Positions 24,193 through 34,101 of a stretch of DNA of 64,000 nucleotides are shown in pieces. Positions within the stretch are counted from its first letter, which is position 1. Every line of letters starts with the position of its first letter. The DNA is taken from NCBI RefSeq assembly GCF_029457495.1, contig NZ_CP120361.1:5222001-5286000 (forward strand). Reading direction: 5' to 3'. A program made the translations under genes and the position numbers. The notes under the pieces were generated by a model. The model was not told where the DNA came from, made no database searches, and worked only from the letters and a program-made list of their open reading frames with translations. The stretch comes from Chelativorans sp. AA-79. GTDB taxonomy: Bacteria > Pseudomonadota > Alphaproteobacteria > Rhizobiales > Rhizobiaceae.

Positions 24193-25578
24193 ATGGCTAC
24201 TTTGATGGACGTCGCCCCCGCCTCCTTCCGCCCGCCAGCGCCGAGCCCGCGGCAAAAGCCGCCCTCGACCTTGCAGATGATGCGGATCGTCTACCGCAAT
24301 CCGCTGGAGCTGTGGGGCGAGCCGTCCTACAACGAGCCATGGATCTTCGTTACCGCGGCGGTGGGCGGTCCCCTGCTCATCGCCAACGATCCCGGCCTTA
24401 TCCGCCATGTGCTGGTGGACAACGCCAGGAACTACAAGATGGCCCGCGTGCGCCAGAAGATCCTGCGGCCCATCCTGCGTGATGGGCTGCTCACCGCCGA
24501 AGGCGAGGTCTGGCGCCGCTCGCGCAAGGCCATGGCGCCCGTCTTCACGCCGCGCCACATCGCCGGCTTCGCCCGCCCCATGCTGGAGAAGGCGGAAGCT
24601 TTCGCGGAGCGTTACGAGCAGGCGCTCGGCGCTACGGTCGATGTCTCCCGCGATATGACCATGCTCACCTTCGATATCCTCTCCGAAACGCTCTTTTCCG
24701 GCGAGGTCGCCGGAGATTCCGGAGGCTTCGCTCATCAGGTGGACCGGCTGTTCGAGACCATGGGCCGCGTCGACCCGCTCGATCTTCTCGGCGCCCCGGA
24801 CTGGCTGCCGCGCATCACGCGCATCCTGGGGCGCAACTCGCTCGCCTTCTTCCGCGGCATCGTCGCCCGCACCATGGAGATGCGGAAGGAGAAGCTGGCG
24901 CGCGAGGGTGCCGCGCCCGAGGATTTCCTCACCCTTCTCCTGCGCGCCGAAGGGCCGGAGGGGCTTACGCGCGGGGAGATCGAGGACAACATCATCACCT
25001 TCATCGGCGCGGGCCACGAGACCACCGCACGGGCGCTGGGCTGGACGATCTACTGCCTCGCCAACCTCCCCGGCGAGCGCGAGCGCATCGAGGTCGAGAT
25101 CAATACGGTGCTCGCAAGCGAGCCCGATCCCGTGAAATGGCTCGACAAGATGCCATACACGCGCGCTGCTTTCGAGGAGGCGATGCGGCTCTATCCGCCG
25201 GCCCCCTCCATCAACCGCGAGGCGATCGAGGCGGATGCTTATCAGGACCTGAAGATCCCCAAGGGCGCGCAGGTGCTTGTGATGCCATGGACGGTGCACC
25301 GTCACCGCAAGCTCTGGGACGATCCGGAGGCCTACAGGCCCTCGCGCTTCCATTCGGAGAACCGCGAACAGATCAACCGTTTCCAGTATCTCCCCTTCGG
25401 CGCCGGCCCGCGCGTCTGCATCGGCGCGACCTTCGCCATGCAGGAGGCGGTGATCGCGCTCGCCGTGCTCATGTCGCGCTATCGCTTCGACCTCCTGCCG
25501 GAGACCAAGCCCTGGCCGGTGCAGAAGCTCACCACCCAGCCCCAGGGCGGGCTGCCCATGCGGGTGACGCGGCGTTAG
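24193..25578 (+). CDS. Cytochrome P450
   Basis: A 461-residue P450 without a membrane anchor. It has the I-helix oxygen-activation motif AGHETT at 273-278, the K-helix ExxR in EEAMR (328-332), a YRPSRF segment, and the heme loop FGAGPRVCIG with Cys409 as the iron ligand. The sequence style (CYP4/CYP102-like core) suggests fatty-acid or hydrophobic substrates, but this is inference. No ferredoxin or reductase gene is adjacent, so it must use electron partners encoded elsewhere. It is convergent with yraN-rsmI. Confidence 0.93.
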   Translation: MATLMDVAPASFRPPAPSPRQKPPSTLQMMRIVYRNPLELWGEPSYNEPWIFVTAAVGGPLLIANDPGLIRHVLVDNARNYKMARVRQKILRPILRDGLLTAEGEVWRRSRKAMAPVFTPRHIAGFARPMLEKAEAFAERYEQALGATVDVSRDMTMLTFDILSETLFSGEVAGDSGGFAHQVDRLFETMGRVDPLDLLGAPDWLPRITRILGRNSLAFFRGIVARTMEMRKEKLAREGAAPEDFLTLLLRAEGPEGLTRGEIEDNIITFIGAGHETTARALGWTIYCLANLPGERERIEVEINTVLASEPDPVKWLDKMPYTRAAFEEAMRLYPPAPSINREAIEADAYQDLKIPKGAQVLVMPWTVHRHRKLWDDPEAYRPSRFHSENREQINRFQYLPFGAGPRVCIGATFAMQEAVIALAVLMSRYRFDLLPETKPWPVQKLTTQPQGGLPMRVTRR

Positions 25579-25581
25579 ATT

Positions 25582-25956
25582 TCAGCGCGCGGCGTAGATG
25601 TTCTTCACATGCACGGGCCAGCGGCCCGGCAGGATCGCGACCAGATCGTAGCGGATGCTGAGCCGCGCATAATCCGGCTGGCGGGCGAGCCACAGGTCCG
25701 CCGCCGCGTCGATGCGCCGCTGTGCGGTGTAGGAGACGGCCTCCATCGCCTCGGTCAGCGTCCGCCGCGCCTTCACCTCGACGATGGCGACCAGGCTGCC
25801 GCGCCGGGCGATCAGGTCGATCTCGCCCACAGGCGTGCGGAAGCGGCGCGCGACGATGCGGTAGCCCTTGAGCATCAGCGCCAGGGAGGCAAGCCGCTCG
25901 CCGCGATGGCCCTTCCTGTAGGCTCGCCGCCGGTTCGCGCGGGCGTCAGCGTCCAT
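25582..25956 (-). CDS. yraN: YraN family (UPF0102) endonuclease-like protein
   Basis: A 124-residue protein of the Holliday-junction-resolvase-like UPF0102 family. It has [20 protein letters not shown], the catalytic-type [20 protein letters not shown] (D and ExK of the PD-(D/E)xK fold) and YDLVAI. Its cellular role is not established. It overlaps the end of rsmI by 11 bp and ends 4 bp from the P450 stop. In many rhizobia gshB follows yraN; here gshB is about 18 kb away. Confidence 0.9.
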   Translation of the reverse strand: MDADARANRRRAYRKGHRGERLASLALMLKGYRIVARRFRTPVGEIDLIARRGSLVAIVEVKARRTLTEAMEAVSYTAQRRIDAAADLWLARQPDYARLSIRYDLVAILPGRWPVHVKNIYAAR

Positions 25957-26857
25957 CGCCGCCCTCCTTCAGGGCAAGCAGGCGCTGATAGAGTTCGGAT
26001 TTCCTGCCGCCCGTCATGCGGGCGGCCTCCCCCGCCGCCTTGGACGCCGGCATTTCCGCCGACAGCGCAAGCAGCAACCGGTCGATTTCATCGGCATCGG
26101 CGGGGGCCGCCTCACCCGGCGGCGCGATGCAGACCACGATTTCGCCCTTCGGCGCGCCGGCCTCCGCATAGTGAGCGGCAAGCTCGGGCAGCGTGCCCCG
26201 GCGCAGTTCCTCGAATGCCTTGGTCAGCTCGCGCGCCACGACCGCCTGCCGCGGGCCGAGCACCTCGCCCATCGCGGCCATGCTGTCGGCGATCCGGCGC
26301 GGCGATTCGAAGAAGACGAGGGTTGCCGGCACCGAAGCGAGTGCCTCGAGCCTGCTCCGGCGCTGGCCCGCCTTGGAAGGAAGAAAGCCGGCAAACATAA
26401 AGGCGTCGGTCGGCAGGCCGGAGACCGAGAGCGCTGCCAGCACCGCCGAAGGGCCGGGGATCGGCACCACGCGCACCCCTCTTTCCTGCGCTGCCCGGAC
26501 AAGCCGGAAGCCGGGATCGGACACGAGCGGCGTGCCGGCGTCGCTCGCAAGCGCTACGCTCCTGCCCTCCTCCACGATCGCCACCAGCCGCGCGGTAGCT
26601 TCGGCCTCGTTGTGCTCGTGGTAGGCCAGCATCCGTCTGCGAATGCCGTAGCGTTCTAGCAGCACGCGCGTCACCCGCGTGTCTTCGCAGGCGAGCACAT
26701 CCGCCCCGGCGAGGGTTTCCAGCGCGCGCAACGTGATGTCGGAGAGGTTGCCGATGGGCGTGGCGACTAGATAGAGCGCGGGCGCAAGCCGCGGCGCGGC
26801 AATCTTCGCCCCGCCGAGGATGAATGAGCTGCGCCCGTCTTTTTCCTTCGCCTCCAA
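25946..26857 (-). CDS. rsmI: 16S rRNA (cytidine-1402 2'-O) methyltransferase RsmI
   Basis: A 303-residue tetrapyrrole-methylase-fold enzyme: [64 protein letters not shown] and FFESPRRI. It modifies C1402 in the ribosomal decoding site. The first codon is uncertain. TTG at 26857 is chosen because GGGGAAGG lies 5 nt upstream and the conserved part starts about 20 residues later; the frame stays open further upstream without good starts. It is divergent from the LpoA-like gene. Confidence 0.9.
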   Translation of the reverse strand: MEAKEKDGRSSFILGGAKIAAPRLAPALYLVATPIGNLSDITLRALETLAGADVLACEDTRVTRVLLERYGIRRRMLAYHEHNEAEATARLVAIVEEGRSVALASDAGTPLVSDPGFRLVRAAQERGVRVVPIPGPSAVLAALSVSGLPTDAFMFAGFLPSKAGQRRSRLEALASVPATLVFFESPRRIADSMAAMGEVLGPRQAVVARELTKAFEELRRGTLPELAAHYAEAGAPKGEIVVCIAPPGEAAPADADEIDRLLLALSAEMPASKAAGEAARMTGGRKSELYQRLLALKEGGDGR

Positions 26858-26903
26858 CGTTGCCTTCCCCGTGCGGCGATCCAATATCTTGCCGGCCAAC
26901 TCT

Positions 26904-26932
26904 TTGACATGTCGTCTGGCGGGTTGCAAATT
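26904..26932 (+). promoter_or_regulatory. Promoter candidate for the LpoA-like gene
   Basis: TTGACA (26904-26909), 17 nt, CAAATT (26927-26932), with the start codon 38 nt further on. The -35 is perfect; the -10 is only moderate. Confidence 0.45.
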
Positions 26933-26969
26933 CGCGGACCCGAACCGCTGATTGAAGGAAGACCGACAA

Positions 26970-28172
26970 ATGCATCTGGCATGCGCACGTCGCGCAGGAA
27001 CGATCACGGTGGCAGCGCTTGCGGCTTTCCTTTCCGCCTGTTCCACGCAGCAGGTCCCCTCCGGCCTGCCGTCGCGGCAGCCGGCGGCGACCGCCCGGCC
27101 GGCGGCGAATACGGTGCCGGCCCAGGGCGAAATCATCGGCTCGGGCGAAACGCGCGTCGCCCTCCTGGTGCCGCTCAGCGCCGAGGGCAATGGCGGCACC
27201 GTTGCGGGGGAGATCAGGAACGCTGCCCGGCTTGCGCTGGAGGATGCCGGGCTCGATACGCTTCAGATCGTGGTGAAGGACACCGGCGGCACGGAACCGG
27301 GCGCTTCAGCGGCCGCCGCAAGTGCCGTATCCGAGGGCGCGGCAATGATCCTCGGACCGCTTTTCGCAGCAAATGTGCGAGCGGCCTCCGTCGCTCTCGG
27401 CCCCGCTCATCCGCCCACCCTCGCCTTCTCCTCCGACCGCTCGGCGGCCGGGCCCGGCACCTATCTCAACTCGTTCCTGCCGGGAGATCTCGTCCGCCGC
27501 ATCATCGCCTATGCCGCCTCGCAGGGCGTGCGGAGGGTCGTCGCCCTCGTTCCGAACGGCCCCGCGGGCCAACTCGCGGAGGCCGAGGCCCGGCGCGTGC
27601 TGCAGGCCTCGGGCGGTGAGGTCGTCGCCGTAGGCCGGTACGGGTACGACAACGCCTCGATGATGGCCGCCTTGCAGGAGGTGGCGCTGTCGATCAGCGA
27701 TGCCGACGCGATCTTCATCCCCGACGGCGGCAACACGCCGAGCGTCATCGCCGCCGCGCTCAAGGGCATGGGCATCGATCTTTCAGGCAAGCGGCTCCTC
27801 GGCAACGGCCAGTGGACCAGCGCCAATCTCTCGGACCCCGCCCTTCAGGGCGGGTGGTTCGCCGATGTCGACCACGCCCGCCTCAACATCTTCAAGGGGC
27901 GCTACCAGCAGCGCTTCGGCGCCGAGCCCTCCGTGACCGCCTCGCTGGCCTATGATTCGGTCATCCTCGCCTCCGCGCTCGCCAGACAGGGCGGTGCCGC
28001 GGCCTTCACCCCGGCGTATCTGCAGACCGTGTCCGGATTCGCGGGCACGACGGGTACGTTCCGCTTCCTTCCCGACGGCACCAATGAGCGCGGCTATGCG
28101 GTCTATGAAGTGACGGACGGCGCTGCGCGGCTGATCAGCCCCGCACCAGCGAGCTTCACCGGAGGAAGCTGA
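26970..28172 (+). CDS. LppC/LpoA-like lipoprotein, putative activator of penicillin-binding protein
   Basis: A 400-residue lipoprotein: signal AALAAFLSAC with the lipobox Cys at about residue 24, a Pro/Ala-rich linker, then a periplasmic-binding-protein fold (ETRVALLVPLSAEG, AAMILGPLFAANV, DAIFIPDGGNTPSVIAAALK). The family resembles the C-terminal domain of LpoA, which stimulates PBP1A in enterics, and is usually paired with rsmI as here. The alphaproteobacterial form lacks the LpoA N-terminal TPR domain. ATG 26970 is chosen, with AAGGA at 26955-26959. A plausible client is the PBP at 1954-4113, as inference. Confidence 0.82.
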   Translation: MHLACARRAGTITVAALAAFLSACSTQQVPSGLPSRQPAATARPAANTVPAQGEIIGSGETRVALLVPLSAEGNGGTVAGEIRNAARLALEDAGLDTLQIVVKDTGGTEPGASAAAASAVSEGAAMILGPLFAANVRAASVALGPAHPPTLAFSSDRSAAGPGTYLNSFLPGDLVRRIIAYAASQGVRRVVALVPNGPAGQLAEAEARRVLQASGGEVVAVGRYGYDNASMMAALQEVALSISDADAIFIPDGGNTPSVIAAALKGMGIDLSGKRLLGNGQWTSANLSDPALQGGWFADVDHARLNIFKGRYQQRFGAEPSVTASLAYDSVILASALARQGGAAAFTPAYLQTVSGFAGTTGTFRFLPDGTNERGYAVYEVTDGAARLISPAPASFTGGS

Positions 28173-28174
28173 GC

Positions 28175-29338
28175 CTATCGCGCCAGGTCAGCCACGAGCG
28201 CGTCGAGCACCACCATGCCGGCCGGCGTGGCGCGCAGGCGCGAGTTCCCGACGGGCTCCAGCAGGCCCTCCTCGCGAAGCACCGCCACGCGCTGCGGCGA
28301 GAGTGGATGGCCTGCGAGCTTTTCGTAGCGGTCGAGGTCGATTCCTTCGACGAGCCTCAGCCCCATGAGCAGGAATTCGTCCGCTTCCTCCGAGCGCGTG
28401 AGCATCTCCCCGCCGGTGACGCCGGAGCCCCGGGATTCCACGAGCGCCGCCCAGGTTTCCGGATGCTTCTCGGTGATCGTCACGACCCGGCGGCCATCCT
28501 CGACAAAGCGGCCATGGGCGCCGGGTCCGACGCCCACATATTCGCCGTAGCGCCAGTAGATGAGGTTATGGCGGCTCTCCGCGCCGGGCCTGGCATGGTT
28601 GGAGATCTCATAGGCCGGGAGTCCCTGCGCAGCCGTCACATCCTGCGTCGCCTGGTAAAGGTCCGCCGCAAGGCCGGGATCGATCTCCACGAGCTTTCCC
28701 GCCGCGCGCAGCGCGTGGAAGGGCGTGCCCTCCTCGATGGTGAGCTGATAGAGAGACAGATGGTCGGCCGCGTGGCCGATCGCCTCCTCAAGTTCAGCCG
28801 CCCAGGCATCCGCCGTCTGCCCCGGGCGGGCATAGATCAGGTCGAAGGACATGCGCGGGAAGATGTCGCGTGCCAGCCGGATGGCGCGCAGCGCCTCCTC
28901 CACATTGTGGAGCCGGCCGAGAAGGCGCAGATCCCTGTCGTTCAACGCCTGCACGCCCAGAGAGACACGGTTGACGCCGGCGGAGCGGTAGCCGCGGAAC
29001 CGGTCCGCCTCCACCGAGGAGGGATTGGCTTCCAGCGTGATCTCGATCCCCGCCGGCATGCGCCAGTTGGCGGCAATGGCATCGAGGATGGCGCCGACGG
29101 TCTTCGGCTCCATCAGCGACGGCGTTCCACCGCCTAGGAAAATGCTGGAGACGCTACGCGGCCCCGTGCGTGCGCGCATGGTGGCCAGCTCGCGCGCGAA
29201 GGCGGTGACGAAGCGCTCCTGGTCCACCGGCTGGTGGCGCACATGGCTATTGAAGTCGCAGTAAGGGCATTTGGCCGCGCAGAAGGGCCAGTGGACATAG
29301 ACACCGAAGCCAGGCCCCCCATCGAGCACTGCGGTCAT
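28175..29338 (-). CDS. hemW: Heme chaperone HemW (radical SAM)
   Basis: A 387-residue radical-SAM protein with the cluster motif CAAKCPYC (Cx3CxxC) near residue 21, GGGTPSLM, and [15 protein letters not shown]. The C-terminal HemN-like domain is present. The CxxxCxxC pattern without the extra N-terminal residues of HemN marks HemW, which carries heme to respiratory proteins and is not a coproporphyrinogen oxidase. Its ATG overlaps the rdgB stop, an ATGA-type junction in the rph-VOC-rdgB-hemW cluster. Confidence 0.92.
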   Translation of the reverse strand: MTAVLDGGPGFGVYVHWPFCAAKCPYCDFNSHVRHQPVDQERFVTAFARELATMRARTGPRSVSSIFLGGGTPSLMEPKTVGAILDAIAANWRMPAGIEITLEANPSSVEADRFRGYRSAGVNRVSLGVQALNDRDLRLLGRLHNVEEALRAIRLARDIFPRMSFDLIYARPGQTADAWAAELEEAIGHAADHLSLYQLTIEEGTPFHALRAAGKLVEIDPGLAADLYQATQDVTAAQGLPAYEISNHARPGAESRHNLIYWRYGEYVGVGPGAHGRFVEDGRRVVTITEKHPETWAALVESRGSGVTGGEMLTRSEEADEFLLMGLRLVEGIDLDRYEKLAGHPLSPQRVAVLREEGLLEPVGNSRLRATPAGMVVLDALVADLAR

Positions 29339-29994
29339 GAAACCCCTAGCCTTGTCTGCGCGAACTTCTTGAAGGCACGGGCGCGGTGCGAGAGCGCATG
29401 CGCGTCTCCCGGCTTCCAGCCATGCTTTTCCTCCGCCGTCATCTCCCCGAAGGTCCTGTGATGGCCGTCCGGCTGGAAGACCGGATCATAGCCGAAGCCC
29501 AGCGTGCCACGTGGCGGCCAGACGAGATGGCCTTCCGCCTCGCCGCGGTAGAATTCCGCCTCTCCGTCGGGAAAGCAAAGGCAGAGCACGGCCACGAAAC
29601 GCGCCCGCCGCCGCTCGGGCGTGAGGGCGCCTTTTTCCCGCAGCAGCTTCTCCACCTTATCCATGGCGGCGCCGAAATCACGGCTGCCGTCGGGCTGCGT
29701 CGCCCAGTCGGCGGTGTAGACGCCCGGCGCGCCGCCCAAGGCGTCTGCACACATGCCCGAATCGTCCGACAGGGCAGGCATGCCCGTCGCCTTGGCGGCG
29801 GCGAGCGCCTTGATATAGGCATTCTCCTCGAATTCCGTGCCGGTCTCCTCCGGCTCGGGCAGGCCGAGTTCGGCTGCCGATTGTACCTGATAGCCGAAGG
29901 GCGCCAGCAGATCGGCAAGCTCGTCGAGCTTGCCCTTGTTGTGGCTGGCGAGCACGAATTTCCTGTTTTCGATCGGCCTCACGTGAAACTCCAT
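29335..29994 (-). CDS. rdgB: Non-canonical purine NTP pyrophosphatase RdgB
   Basis: A 219-residue Ham1/RdgB enzyme: [30 protein letters not shown] active site ([14 protein letters not shown]), [12 protein letters not shown] and [10 protein letters not shown]. It hydrolyses dITP, XTP and related damaged nucleotides. ATG at 29994 is the start; the open frame continues upstream into the VOC gene but without conservation. It overlaps the VOC gene by 16 bp. Confidence 0.95.
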   Translation of the reverse strand: MEFHVRPIENRKFVLASHNKGKLDELADLLAPFGYQVQSAAELGLPEPEETGTEFEENAYIKALAAAKATGMPALSDDSGMCADALGGAPGVYTADWATQPDGSRDFGAAMDKVEKLLREKGALTPERRRARFVAVLCLCFPDGEAEFYRGEAEGHLVWPPRGTLGFGYDPVFQPDGHHRTFGEMTAEEKHGWKPGDAHALSHRARAFKKFAQTRLGVS

Positions 29995-30392
29995 ATGCGC
30001 GGCTCCGCGAATTCCAGCGAATTGCCGGACGGATCGCGAAAATAGATGGACCGGCCGCCCCGAGGCCATTCGAAATCGGCTTCGATGGCGACGTTGTGAT
30101 CTTCGAGGTGCTTTTTCCACAGCTCGATTTCCGCTGCGCCCGCGGAGAAGCACAGGTGGCCCGGTCCGTGGGCACCGTGCGGCGGCACAGGCAGGCGGGC
30201 GCCCGCTTCCGGCGGCACCTCCGTCGCCTTCGGGTCGAACAGGAGCAGCACCGTGTCCCCGCAGCGGAAGAAGACGTGCCGTCCTTCCGCCTTCGCCAGG
30301 AGGTCGAGCCCGAGCACTTGGCCGTAGAAGCGCTCGGCTTCGGCCAGATCGTCCACATAGAGGGCGGCTTCGAGAATGGCTGCGGGCTTCAT
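29979..30392 (-). CDS. VOC superfamily (glyoxalase-like) metalloprotein
   Basis: A 137-residue protein with two beta-alpha-beta-beta-beta modules. The first has [20 protein letters not shown]; the second has [37 protein letters not shown]. Metal ligands typical of the fold (His in GHLCF, Glu in LEFAEP) are visible. The function may be a dioxygenase, fosfomycin-type resistance or glyoxalase activity; none can be chosen. It lies inside the conserved rph-rdgB pair and overlaps rdgB by 16 bp. Confidence 0.85.
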   Translation of the reverse strand: MKPAAILEAALYVDDLAEAERFYGQVLGLDLLAKAEGRHVFFRCGDTVLLLFDPKATEVPPEAGARLPVPPHGAHGPGHLCFSAGAAEIELWKKHLEDHNVAIEADFEWPRGGRSIYFRDPSGNSLEFAEPRIWSFT

Positions 30393-30403
30393 CGTGTCCT
30401 AGG

Positions 30404-31120
30404 CTAAAGAACCGCCATCTTCTGCAATTCCACCAGCCGGGCGATGCCTTTCTTCGCGAGCGACAGAAGCTCGTGGAACTGCTCTTCGGAAAAGGGAGCG
30501 CCTTCCGCCGTCCCCTGGATCTCGACGATGCCGCCTTTGCCGGTCATGACGAAATTGGCGTCGGTCTCGGCGGCCGAGTCCTCCGCGTAGTCGAGGTCGA
30601 GCACGGGCGTCCCCTCGTAGAGGCCGCAGGAGACTGCGGCCACATGGTCCTTCAGGACGCGCTCGACGGAAACCATCTGCCGGGCCTGCATCCAGGTAAG
30701 GCAATCATGGAGCGCCACGAAACCGCCGGTGATCGCGGCCGTGCGCGTGCCGCCGTCGGCCTGCAGCACGTCGCAATCGACCGTGATCTGCATCTCGCCC
30801 AGCGCCTGCAAGTCCACCACCGAACGCAGGCTGCGGCCGATGAGGCGCTGGATCTCCAGCGTGCGCCCGCCCTGTTTCCCGCTGGAGGCCTCGCGGCGCA
30901 TGCGGTCGCCCGTCGAGCGCGGCAGCATGCCATATTCGGCGGTCACCCAGCCCTTGCCCGAATTGCGAAGCCAGGAAGGCACCTTCTCTTCCAGGCTTGC
31001 CGTGCAGAGCACCTGCGTATCGCCGAACTTGACGAGGCAGGAGCCCTCGGCATGCTTGGAAATGCCCCGCTCAAAGCTGACAGCGCGCATCTCGTCCGGT
31101 TGCCGCCTTGATGGTCGCAT
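30404..31120 (-). CDS. rph: Ribonuclease PH
   Basis: A 238-residue phosphorolytic exoribonuclease: [19 protein letters not shown], the conserved [31 protein letters not shown], and [19 protein letters not shown]. It trims the 3' ends of tRNA precursors using phosphate. The ATG at 31120 gives the canonical start; upstream codons are open but not conserved. It is divergent from hrcA, as is common in alphaproteobacteria. Confidence 0.96.
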   Translation of the reverse strand: MRPSRRQPDEMRAVSFERGISKHAEGSCLVKFGDTQVLCTASLEEKVPSWLRNSGKGWVTAEYGMLPRSTGDRMRREASSGKQGGRTLEIQRLIGRSLRSVVDLQALGEMQITVDCDVLQADGGTRTAAITGGFVALHDCLTWMQARQMVSVERVLKDHVAAVSCGLYEGTPVLDLDYAEDSAAETDANFVMTGKGGIVEIQGTAEGAPFSEEQFHELLSLAKKGIARLVELQKMAVL

Positions 31121-31230
31121 GTCTTCCTGCCTCCAGCTTCCCGATGGTGATTTTTGTGTTGGTGCCGGCTTGTAGCTTTCCAGGCCTCTCGACGCAAAGG
31201 AAAACCGCGTGCGCGAGGGCGCGCCGGCAG

Positions 31231-31258
31231 TTGTGTTCGCCGCTGCGCCGCTTATATT
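31231..31258 (+). promoter_or_regulatory. Weak promoter candidate for hrcA
   Basis: TTGTGT (31231-31236), 16 nt, TATATT (31253-31258), with GGAGG of hrcA at 31266-31270. No CIRCE inverted repeat is present in the rph-hrcA gap. Confidence 0.35.
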
Positions 31259-31277
31259 CCGGCACGGAGGCACGAGC

Positions 31278-32348
31278 ATGACCAAGCCTGTGGCTGACCA
31301 GACGTTCCAGTCCCTCGATGCGCGCTCGCGCGACATCTTCCGCTTGATCGTGGAGAGCTATCTGCAGCATGGCGAGCCTGTGGGTTCGCGCAACCTTTCC
31401 AGGCTGCTGCCGACGCAGCTTTCGCCGGCCACCGTGCGCAATGTGATGAGCGACCTGGAGCAGTTGGGTCTCATCTATGCCCCGCACATTTCCGCCGGCC
31501 GCCTGCCGACGCAGCAGGGCCTGCGCTTCTTCGTCGACGCCTTCATGGAGATCGGGGACCTCTCCGAGGAGGAAAGGCGCGTGATCGAGGCGCAGATCAA
31601 GGCCTCCGGCCGCGGCCAGTCGCTCGACCATATGCTGACGGAAGCGAGCCAGATGCTTTCCGGCCTTTCGCGTGGCGCCGGCCTCGTGCTCGCGGCCAAG
31701 ACCGAAGCCCCGCTCAAACATATCGAGTTCATACAGCTCGAGCCGCAGAAAGCGCTTGCGATTCTGGTTTCGCAGAACGGCGAGGTGGAGAACCGCGTCA
31801 TCGAGGTCCCGCCGGGCGTGACGACCTCGCAGCTCATCGAAGCCTCCAACTTCCTCAACGCGCATATCCGCGGCCGTACGCTCGCGGAGGCGAAAACCGA
31901 GATGGCGCGGCTCAAGGAGGAGACCCGCGCAGCCCTCGATTCGCTGTCCCAGTCGCTCGTCGAGCAGGGCCTTGCCATCTGGGCCGGCACCGAGAGCGAC
32001 GCGCCGGCGCGCATCATCGTCCGCGGCCGAGCGAACCTGCTCGAAAATGTGACCGCCCAGGCCGATATCGAGCTCCTGCGCCACCTGTTCGAGGATCTGG
32101 AAACCAAGGAGGCGCTGATCCAGCTCCTGGGACTCGCGGAAGAAGGACCGGGCGTGCGCATCTTCATCGGCTCGGAGAACAAGCTTTTTTCCCTTTCCGG
32201 TTCCTCGCTCGTCGTGGCACCCTATCGCGACCAGGAATCACGCGTCATCGGCGCGCTCGGGATCATCGGACCCACGCGGCTCAACTACGCGCGCATCGTG
32301 CCGATGGTGGACTACACGGCCCAGCTCGTGGGACGTTTGCTGCGGTAG
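31278..32348 (+). CDS. hrcA: Heat-inducible transcription repressor HrcA
   Basis: A 356-residue repressor. It has an N-terminal winged helix ([39 protein letters not shown]), a GAF-like central part and C-terminal [20 protein letters not shown]. HrcA binds CIRCE operators, usually at groESL. ATG 31278 is set by GGAGG at 31266-31270. It is followed by a small monooxygenase gene and grpE. No CIRCE is seen in this window, so its target lies elsewhere. Confidence 0.96.
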   Translation: MTKPVADQTFQSLDARSRDIFRLIVESYLQHGEPVGSRNLSRLLPTQLSPATVRNVMSDLEQLGLIYAPHISAGRLPTQQGLRFFVDAFMEIGDLSEEERRVIEAQIKASGRGQSLDHMLTEASQMLSGLSRGAGLVLAAKTEAPLKHIEFIQLEPQKALAILVSQNGEVENRVIEVPPGVTTSQLIEASNFLNAHIRGRTLAEAKTEMARLKEETRAALDSLSQSLVEQGLAIWAGTESDAPARIIVRGRANLLENVTAQADIELLRHLFEDLETKEALIQLLGLAEEGPGVRIFIGSENKLFSLSGSSLVVAPYRDQESRVIGALGIIGPTRLNYARIVPMVDYTAQLVGRLLR

Positions 32349-32364
32349 CTTGAGCGGAGGGAGA

Positions 32365-32661
32365 ATGTTCGGACTGATCGGAAAGATGCGCGCCCAGCCA
32401 GGCGAGCGTGAGACGCTGATCCGGATTCTGCTGGACTCCACCGGCGAGATGCCGGGCTGCCTCAGTTATGTGATCGCGAAAGCGGAGGACGATGCCGATG
32501 CGATCTGGATCACCGAGGTCTGGGACAGCGAGGAGAACCAAAAAGCCTCTCTTTCGCTGCCGGAGGTCCAGGCGGCCATAGCCAGGGCCCGGCCGCTGAT
32601 CGCCGGCTTCGACAGCCATGTGCGCACGGTTCCCGTGGGCGGGGCTGGCTTGCCGTCCTGA
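32365..32661 (+). CDS. Putative quinol monooxygenase (ABM domain)
   Basis: A 98-residue single-domain protein: MFGLIGKMRAQPGERETLIR, GCLSYVIAKAEDDADAIWIT and EVWDSEENQKASLSLPEVQ. These match the antibiotic-biosynthesis-monooxygenase (ABM) fold, which forms dimers and can oxidise quinols without cofactor or bind heme. ATG 32365 has GGAGGGAG just upstream. It lies 16 bp after hrcA and is likely co-transcribed. The substrate is unknown. Confidence 0.82.
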   Translation: MFGLIGKMRAQPGERETLIRILLDSTGEMPGCLSYVIAKAEDDADAIWITEVWDSEENQKASLSLPEVQAAIARARPLIAGFDSHVRTVPVGGAGLPS

Positions 32662-32681
32662 CCGGCCTCTTTTCCGCACCC

Positions 32682-32710
32682 CTTGATTTTAGGGTCACAA
32701 ACCTCGATAT
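32682..32710 (+). promoter_or_regulatory. grpE promoter candidate (sigma-70 or RpoH type)
   Basis: CTTGAT (32682-32687), 17 nt, CGATAT (32705-32710), 40 nt before the grpE start. The CTTG -35 core with 17-nt spacing fits both the alphaproteobacterial housekeeping and heat-shock sigma consensus; the sequence alone does not decide. Confidence 0.5.
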
Positions 32711-32750
32711 CCGGCCCGGTTTCAAGGATAATATCGACGACGGATAGGCA

Positions 32751-33407
32751 ATGAATACACACCCGAAGGACGACCGCGCGCCCGATCAGGACCAGGCCGA
32801 GGAGAGGGCCGTGGAGAATGGCGCCGAAGCGGCCGCATTCGCCGAGGGCGAGGGTGCCGCACCTGTCTCCGAAGAGGATGTTCTCCTTCGCCTGGCCAAG
32901 GAGAACGAGGAATTGAAGGAACGTGCGCTCCGCATCGCCGCCGAAATGGAGAATCTGCGCAAGCGCACCCAGCGCGATGTGACCGATGCGCGGGTCTACG
33001 GCATCGCCAATTTCGCTCGCGACATGCTCACCGTGTCGGACAACCTGCAGCGTGCGCTGCAGGCGGTCTCCGAGGAAGCCCGCGCGGAGGAGGCCGATCC
33101 CGGTTTCAAGGCGCTGGTGGAAGGCGTCGAGATGACCGAACGTGCCATGCTTGCCGCCCTGGAGCGCCATGGCGTAAAGCGCATCGAGCCGGAGGGTGAG
33201 AAGTTCGACCCCCATTTCCATCAGGCAATGTTCGAGGTGCCGAATTCCGAGGTGCCGAACAACACGGTCGTGCAGGTGGTGCAGTCAGGCTACGTGATCG
33301 GTGACCGCGTCCTGCGCCCGGCCATGGTCGGCGTGGCCAAGGGCGGGCCGAAGGCAGGCAACGGAGCCGGCGCGGAAGCTGCGACAGGCCCCGACAGCGC
33401 CCCCTAG
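32751..33407 (+). CDS. grpE: Nucleotide exchange factor GrpE
   Basis: A 218-residue cochaperone. An acidic N-terminal tail (residues 1-45) precedes a long coiled coil ([28 protein letters not shown]). The beta-wing domain has [12 protein letters not shown] and [20 protein letters not shown]. It releases ADP from DnaK. The C-terminus is extended by a Gly/Ala/Pro tail. dnaK is not in this window. It has its own promoter candidate upstream. Confidence 0.96.
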   Translation: MNTHPKDDRAPDQDQAEERAVENGAEAAAFAEGEGAAPVSEEDVLLRLAKENEELKERALRIAAEMENLRKRTQRDVTDARVYGIANFARDMLTVSDNLQRALQAVSEEARAEEADPGFKALVEGVEMTERAMLAALERHGVKRIEPEGEKFDPHFHQAMFEVPNSEVPNNTVVQVVQSGYVIGDRVLRPAMVGVAKGGPKAGNGAGAEAATGPDSAP

Positions 33408-33454
33408 CTTCCCTTTCCGGCAGCCTTGCGCTACGCGAAAGCGGGAGGCTGCCG

Positions 33455-34087
33455 ATGAACCCGATTCTCCTGTTCGATTATGCCGGCGTGGCCGTATTCG
33501 CGGCCACGGGCGCGCTTGCCGCCTCCCGCAAGCAGCTCGACGTCATCGGCTTCCTGTTCTTCGCCAGCGTCACCGGCCTGGGCGGCGGCACGGTGCGCGA
33601 CCTGCTGCTGGATCTTCCGGTCTTCTGGGTGGCGGACCCCGCCTATCTCGTCGTCTGCACGGTGGTGGCGGTCGTCGTCTATTTTTCCGCCCATCTGGTG
33701 GAATCGCGTTACAAGCTCTTGCTCTGGCTCGATGCGGTCGGGCTTTCGGCTTATTGCGTCATAGGCGCCGCCAAGGGCCTTGCCGCGACCGGATCCCCGG
33801 CTGTTGCGCTTGTGACAGGCATGATGACCTGCACCGTGGGCGGCATCATGCGCGATCTGCTTGCGGGCGAGCCGTCGGTGCTGCTCAGACCCGAGATCTA
33901 TATCACCGCCGCCCTTACGGGGTCGGCAGTCTATACGGCAGCGGATTTTTCCGGCGCGCCGACGATGGCAGGTGCGCTCATCGCCTTCCTGGCCGCCTTC
34001 CTCGTGCGCGGGGGCGCGCTCAAATTCGGCTGGACCTTCCCGCGCTATAAGCCGCGCCCGGGCCGCCGCCCGGAAGATATCGTCTAA
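33455..34087 (+). CDS. TRIC-type cation channel family protein (UPF0126)
   Basis: A 210-residue protein with seven hydrophobic helices in two repeats. Each repeat carries the glycine-rich motif GGGTVRDLLLD / GGIMRDLLAG, characteristic of prokaryotic TRIC potassium-channel homologues. It ends in a basic KPRPGRRPED tail. ATG 33455 follows GGGAGG at 33443-33448, part of which lies in a stem (33418-33425 with 33447-33454). No partner gene suggests a specific role. Confidence 0.88.
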   Translation: MNPILLFDYAGVAVFAATGALAASRKQLDVIGFLFFASVTGLGGGTVRDLLLDLPVFWVADPAYLVVCTVVAVVVYFSAHLVESRYKLLLWLDAVGLSAYCVIGAAKGLAATGSPAVALVTGMMTCTVGGIMRDLLAGEPSVLLRPEIYITAALTGSAVYTAADFSGAPTMAGALIAFLAAFLVRGGALKFGWTFPRYKPRPGRRPEDIV

Positions 34088-34101
34088 TCGTCTAGACGTT
34101 T

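Noticed and set aside
31121..31277. CIRCE operator upstream of hrcA
   Set aside because: No TTAGCACTC-N9-GAGTGCTAA-like repeat is present.
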